From contig JAIUOE010000008.1 of the NCBI GenBank assembly GCA_020161395.1, positions 1-64,000 of the forward strand: a stretch of DNA of 64,000 nucleotides. Direction: 5' to 3'. Shown here one piece after another: positions 62,235 to 64,000 of the stretch (the stretch's first letter is position 1; every line of letters begins with the position of its first letter). A program made the position numbers and the translations under genes. The DNA is from Bacteroidota bacterium. Lineage in GTDB: Bacteria > Bacteroidota > Ignavibacteria > Ignavibacteriales > Ignavibacteriaceae. The notes below the pieces were generated by a model. It was not told the DNA's origin, made no database searches, and saw nothing but the letters and a program-made list of their open reading frames with translations.

Positions 62235-64000
62235 TTATTTTAAAAGTACCATCTTCCCGGTAAGAACTTTCCCGCCGGCTGTGACACGGTAGAAATAAAC
62301 ACCCGAGTCAAGCCCGGCTGCATCGAAATTGAATCTGTTCTCACCCTTGCTGCCTTTGATGTCGTTCGAAAAGATGAGTGATCCGAGTGACGAGAAAACC
62401 TCCAGCCGGCAGTTGAAATCTTCTGGTAGTGTAAAATGTATTACAGTTGAGCCATTAAATGGGTTCGGGTAGTTGCCGAGTGTGAAAGCAGAAGGTATCT
62501 CAAAGATTGATTTTTCGTCGTCTGTCGAAACAAGGGAACCGCCTGTATCGCCACGATACAAACCACCGGACCTGGTGGATATCAAAAATTGTCCGGAATT
62601 AATAAATTTAACAACCGTAAAATGGAATTTATTCCCTGTTTCCTTTTTTTGCCAGGTGTTACCCGAATCAGCAGAAACAAATAGGCAACCCGAATCTCCT
62701 GCCGCGATGATATTTGCACCGATCGAGGAAATGGTGTTGAAACGAAGAGTTGTGTCAACAAAAACGGTTTGCCATGAGGCGGCATTGTCGGTTGATTTCA
62801 TTATATAGCCGGACCTTGTGACGAGGACACCTGAATTACTGCCGAACCGTGTATAGGAGGATATCAACGGTGTGACCTGAGGTTGCAGAATCCAGTTGGT
62901 TCCTCCGTTCGTGGTTACATAAAATTGCATACTGTCGCGCAAAACCCAACCATTTTGTTGAGAAATAAAGTTAAGATGGGTCAGCCTGCCACCGGTCAGA
63001 TTGATTTGAGTGTTTACAGATCCACCGGTACGCTTGTATAATTTGCTGAATGCATTCTGTCTGGGCTTTTCCAGCGTGTCGGTTGATATGAAATAACCAT
63101 CATTCCGGGAGAATGACTGCTCTGAAATAATAATTCCAGAGTTCAACGACAACATTGAAGACCAGGTATTGCCGTTGTCAGAGGAATAATCGATAGCTTT
63201 CTCCCGCACTCTGTAACCTGTATTATTGCCCGGAAAATAGCAGGAACCAACCCACTTATCGTCATAGACATAGAACCATGAATTACCGGAATTAGTGGTT
63301 CTTGCGATTCTTCCTCTTTTCTCTCCGGGAGCATTTCCGCTGACAGTCCAGTCTGTTTCACTGTTAATCATAATTGTATGGGGTGGGCGGTCGGCAAAAG
63401 AGACTATTGTACTTTTCCAATTTGAGTACCCCGGATCGCCATAGATCAGGTCAGGTCCCTTTGAAATAAGATACATCCTGGAACCCTTGAGCCACATGCC
63501 TGTATAATTTCTGTTACCACTGATGTTATACTCATCGAGTATGTAAGCAGAACCAGCATACTGGATCAAAAAGTCACGATTTCGTTCGAGACAGCCAAAT
63601 ATTCTACCCGGTTCCACTTCCATTGCTCCGGCGAAGGAATTGTCAAGAATTAATTTTCTGGAGGTATAAGTAAGTCCACCATTATTTGAGAAGATAATCG
63701 TAAAGTCTTTTGAAATAAAGAGACGATTCTGTCCAAGGACAAATGCAGCTTTAATCGGGGAACCGGAATAGGGGAGAAAATAGTTGGTCCAGGTAAGACC
63801 CCCGTCTGTAGTTGAAAGCACTCCGCCGTGCTCCTTGAGTGCAAAGCCTCTGTTATAGTCGGAAAAGACAACTTTCTCGAGATTGTCGATACCCAACCGG
63901 AGCACATTCCAGGAGGAGCCCATATCCTCACTTTTGGCGAAAAAGCCGTTTTCACCAGTGATAACAAGAGTTGAAGGGGAAAGAGACTGTATAAATGAGA
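62235..64000 (-). CDS. Secreted Asp-box propeller protein with T9SS tail (small type, S), 5' end outside window
   Basis: The frame is open from the right edge of the window (64000) to its stop at 62235, giving the last 587 or so residues; an internal ATG at 63923 is not the natural start. Edge residues LVITGENGFFAKSED align with the 38017 protein at about residue 125, so roughly 110 N-terminal residues are missing. The body shares GRIARTTNSGNSWFYVYDDK and RLTHLNFISQQNGWVLRDS with the S proteins 38017 and 49101. The tail is almost the same as that of 56682. The next L gene starts 22 bp downstream. Confidence 0.85.
   Translation of the reverse strand, partial: SFIQSLSPSTLVITGENGFFAKSEDMGSSWNVLRLGIDNLEKVVFSDYNRGFALKEHGGVLSTTDGGLTWTNYFLPYSGSPIKAAFVLGQNRLFISKDFTIIFSNNGGLTYTSRKLILDNSFAGAMEVEPGRIFGCLERNRDFLIQYAGSAYILDEYNISGNRNYTGMWLKGSRMYLISKGPDLIYGDPGYSNWKSTIVSFADRPPHTIMINSETDWTVSGNAPGEKRGRIARTTNSGNSWFYVYDDKWVGSCYFPGNNTGYRVREKAIDYSSDNGNTWSSMLSLNSGIIISEQSFSRNDGYFISTDTLEKPRQNAFSKLYKRTGGSVNTQINLTGGRLTHLNFISQQNGWVLRDSMQFYVTTNGGTNWILQPQVTPLISSYTRFGSNSGVLVTRSGYIMKSTDNAASWQTVFVDTTLRFNTISSIGANIIAAGDSGCLFVSADSGNTWQKKETGNKFHFTVVKFINSGQFLISTRSGGLYRGDTGGSLVSTDDEKSIFEIPSAFTLGNYPNPFNGSTVIHFTLPEDFNCRLEVFSSLGSLIFSNDIKGSKGENRFNFDAAGLDSGVYFYRVTAGGKVLTGKMVLLK

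Noticed and set aside
1-64000. tRNA or rRNA genes
   Set aside because: I looked through the gaps for tRNA-like T-arm and anticodon patterns and conserved rRNA segments by eye and saw none; a covariance-model search would be decisive.

Overview
The window reads as chromosomal DNA of a free-living bacterium of the Ignavibacteria/Chlorobi side of the FCB group. Eleven large secreted proteins whose 3' ends lie in the window end in, or resemble proteins that end in, a type IX secretion (T9SS, Por_Secre_tail) sorting domain, most with the YPNPFN signature typical of Ignavibacteria. The fatty-acid cluster has the common yceD-rpmF-plsX-fabH-fabD-fabG-acpP-fabF-rnc order. TGA is a normal stop here: it ends several genes in ATGA overlaps. 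The taxonomic call is inference; no rRNA gene is present.

Layout. (1) 1-4421, minus strand: a secreted hydrolase-like/beta-helix gene broken by two in-frame TGA codons and running off the left edge, then an FG-GAP propeller protein with a T9SS tail. (2) 4901-15766: a surface-polysaccharide region, mostly minus strand. Chain-length regulator (Wzz-like), O-antigen polymerase/ligase-like protein, flippase (Wzx-like) and two GT2 glycosyltransferases form a tightly packed operon. Nearby are a DegT-type sugar aminotransferase, a DprE2-like/DprE1-like oxidoreductase pair, and a plus-strand GH29 alpha-L-fucosidase lipoprotein. (3) 15991-20530: a tandem duplication of about 2.2 kb, each copy holding a secreted Reg_prop-type propeller gene with nearly identical upstream DNA. 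(4) 20775-28968: a defence-like block with a complete type I restriction-modification operon (hsdR-hsdM-hsdS), a PD-(D/E)XK nuclease-like gene and two decayed copies of one gene family on either side of it, then a DUF1801 gene. (5) 28969-29560: intergenic DNA rich in short repeats. (6) 29561-36413: the housekeeping lipid cluster. (7) 36490-64000: one plus-strand T9SS protein facing a 26-kb minus-strand array of nine huge secreted Asp-box (BNR/Ycf48-like) propeller proteins, interrupted once by a membrane acyltransferase.

The most striking part is the last one. The array is built from alternating large (L, 1109-1412 aa, propeller-FN3-propeller-sorting tail) and small (S, about 700 aa, propeller-sorting tail) genes. 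In four repeats the L gene is followed by an S gene, three of them with only 5-10 bp between. This suggests a two-gene secreted module that was amplified in tandem. The sorting-tail DNA of some L and S genes is almost identical although the upstream parts differ, pointing to gene conversion or tail swapping. The window as a whole invests in the cell surface: polysaccharide synthesis, fucose release and T9SS-exported propeller proteins.
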